10,409 nucleotides of DNA from Baffinella frigidus (Eukaryota; Cryptophyceae; Cryptomonadales; Baffinellaceae): contig MU646864.1 in the NCBI GenBank assembly GCA_026770585.1, positions 61,621-72,029 on the forward strand, given 5' to 3'. The translations under genes were made by a program, and so were the position numbers. Shown in pieces: positions 10,326 through 10,409 of the stretch. Every line of letters begins with the position of its first letter. Position 1 is the stretch's first letter. The notes beneath the pieces were generated by a model that saw nothing but the letters and a program-made list of their open reading frames with translations, did no database searches and was not told where the DNA came from.

Positions 10326-10409
10326 AAAGCCGGGGAGGACTTTCTAGCTCTGTCCCAGTTCAATTTGGGCACGCCATTATTTCGCCCCCCCCCCCCGAAA
10401 TTTCACAGG

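Overview
The window looks like nuclear DNA of a eukaryotic alga, most probably a dinoflagellate (inference, about 0.6). No bacterial-style operon, rRNA, CRISPR array or long uninterrupted gene is present. Long stretches are heptamer arrays related to the TTTAGGG telomere repeat. Short exon-like segments, nearly all readable only on the minus strand, sit between these arrays. Several candidate introns fit dinoflagellate habits: acceptors of the form AG|G and some GC donors. A haptophyte, chlorarachniophyte or green alga with TTTAGGG telomeres is the main alternative.

Layout. 1-1220: one exon-like piece (7-60), a mini-exon candidate (919-963) and dense TTTAGGG, TTTGGGG and TTTAGGGG arrays, then a 54-bp tandem repeat. 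1220-3110: foldback (MITE-like) elements at 1272-1417, 1713-1888, 2051-2200, 2379-2527 and 2948-3106, plus copies of two dispersed repeats. 3110-6600: minus-strand exon candidates embedded in heptamer arrays; many occur in two or three copies. 6600-7290: A+T-richer DNA with a tRNA-like fragment. 7290-10005: foldback elements packed closely (7291-7497, 7549-7655, 7958-8094, 8148-8262, 8370-8528, 8660-8861, 9167-9360, 9823-10005), with further minus-strand exon pieces at 8877-8970, 9357-9408, 9735-9769 and 10113-10189.

The exon candidates, read high to low coordinate, could belong to one large repeat-riddled gene or to relics of several. Two adjacent ones (4713-4823 and 3976-4035) together resemble the first strands of a C2 domain (inference). 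Copies of the same exon differ partly or only by synonymous changes, so at least some of the duplicated sequence evolved as protein-coding. No complete gene can be assembled from this window.

The most distinctive system is a family of small non-autonomous elements with termini beginning CACT or CACA and 5-bp target duplications (2948-3106, 7958-8094, 8370-8528). For two of them a related unoccupied site exists elsewhere in the window. Two members share an internal hairpin whose stem differs by three compensatory base-pair changes. The third could, on the minus strand, be removed exactly as a GT-AG intron because its target duplication is AAGGT.
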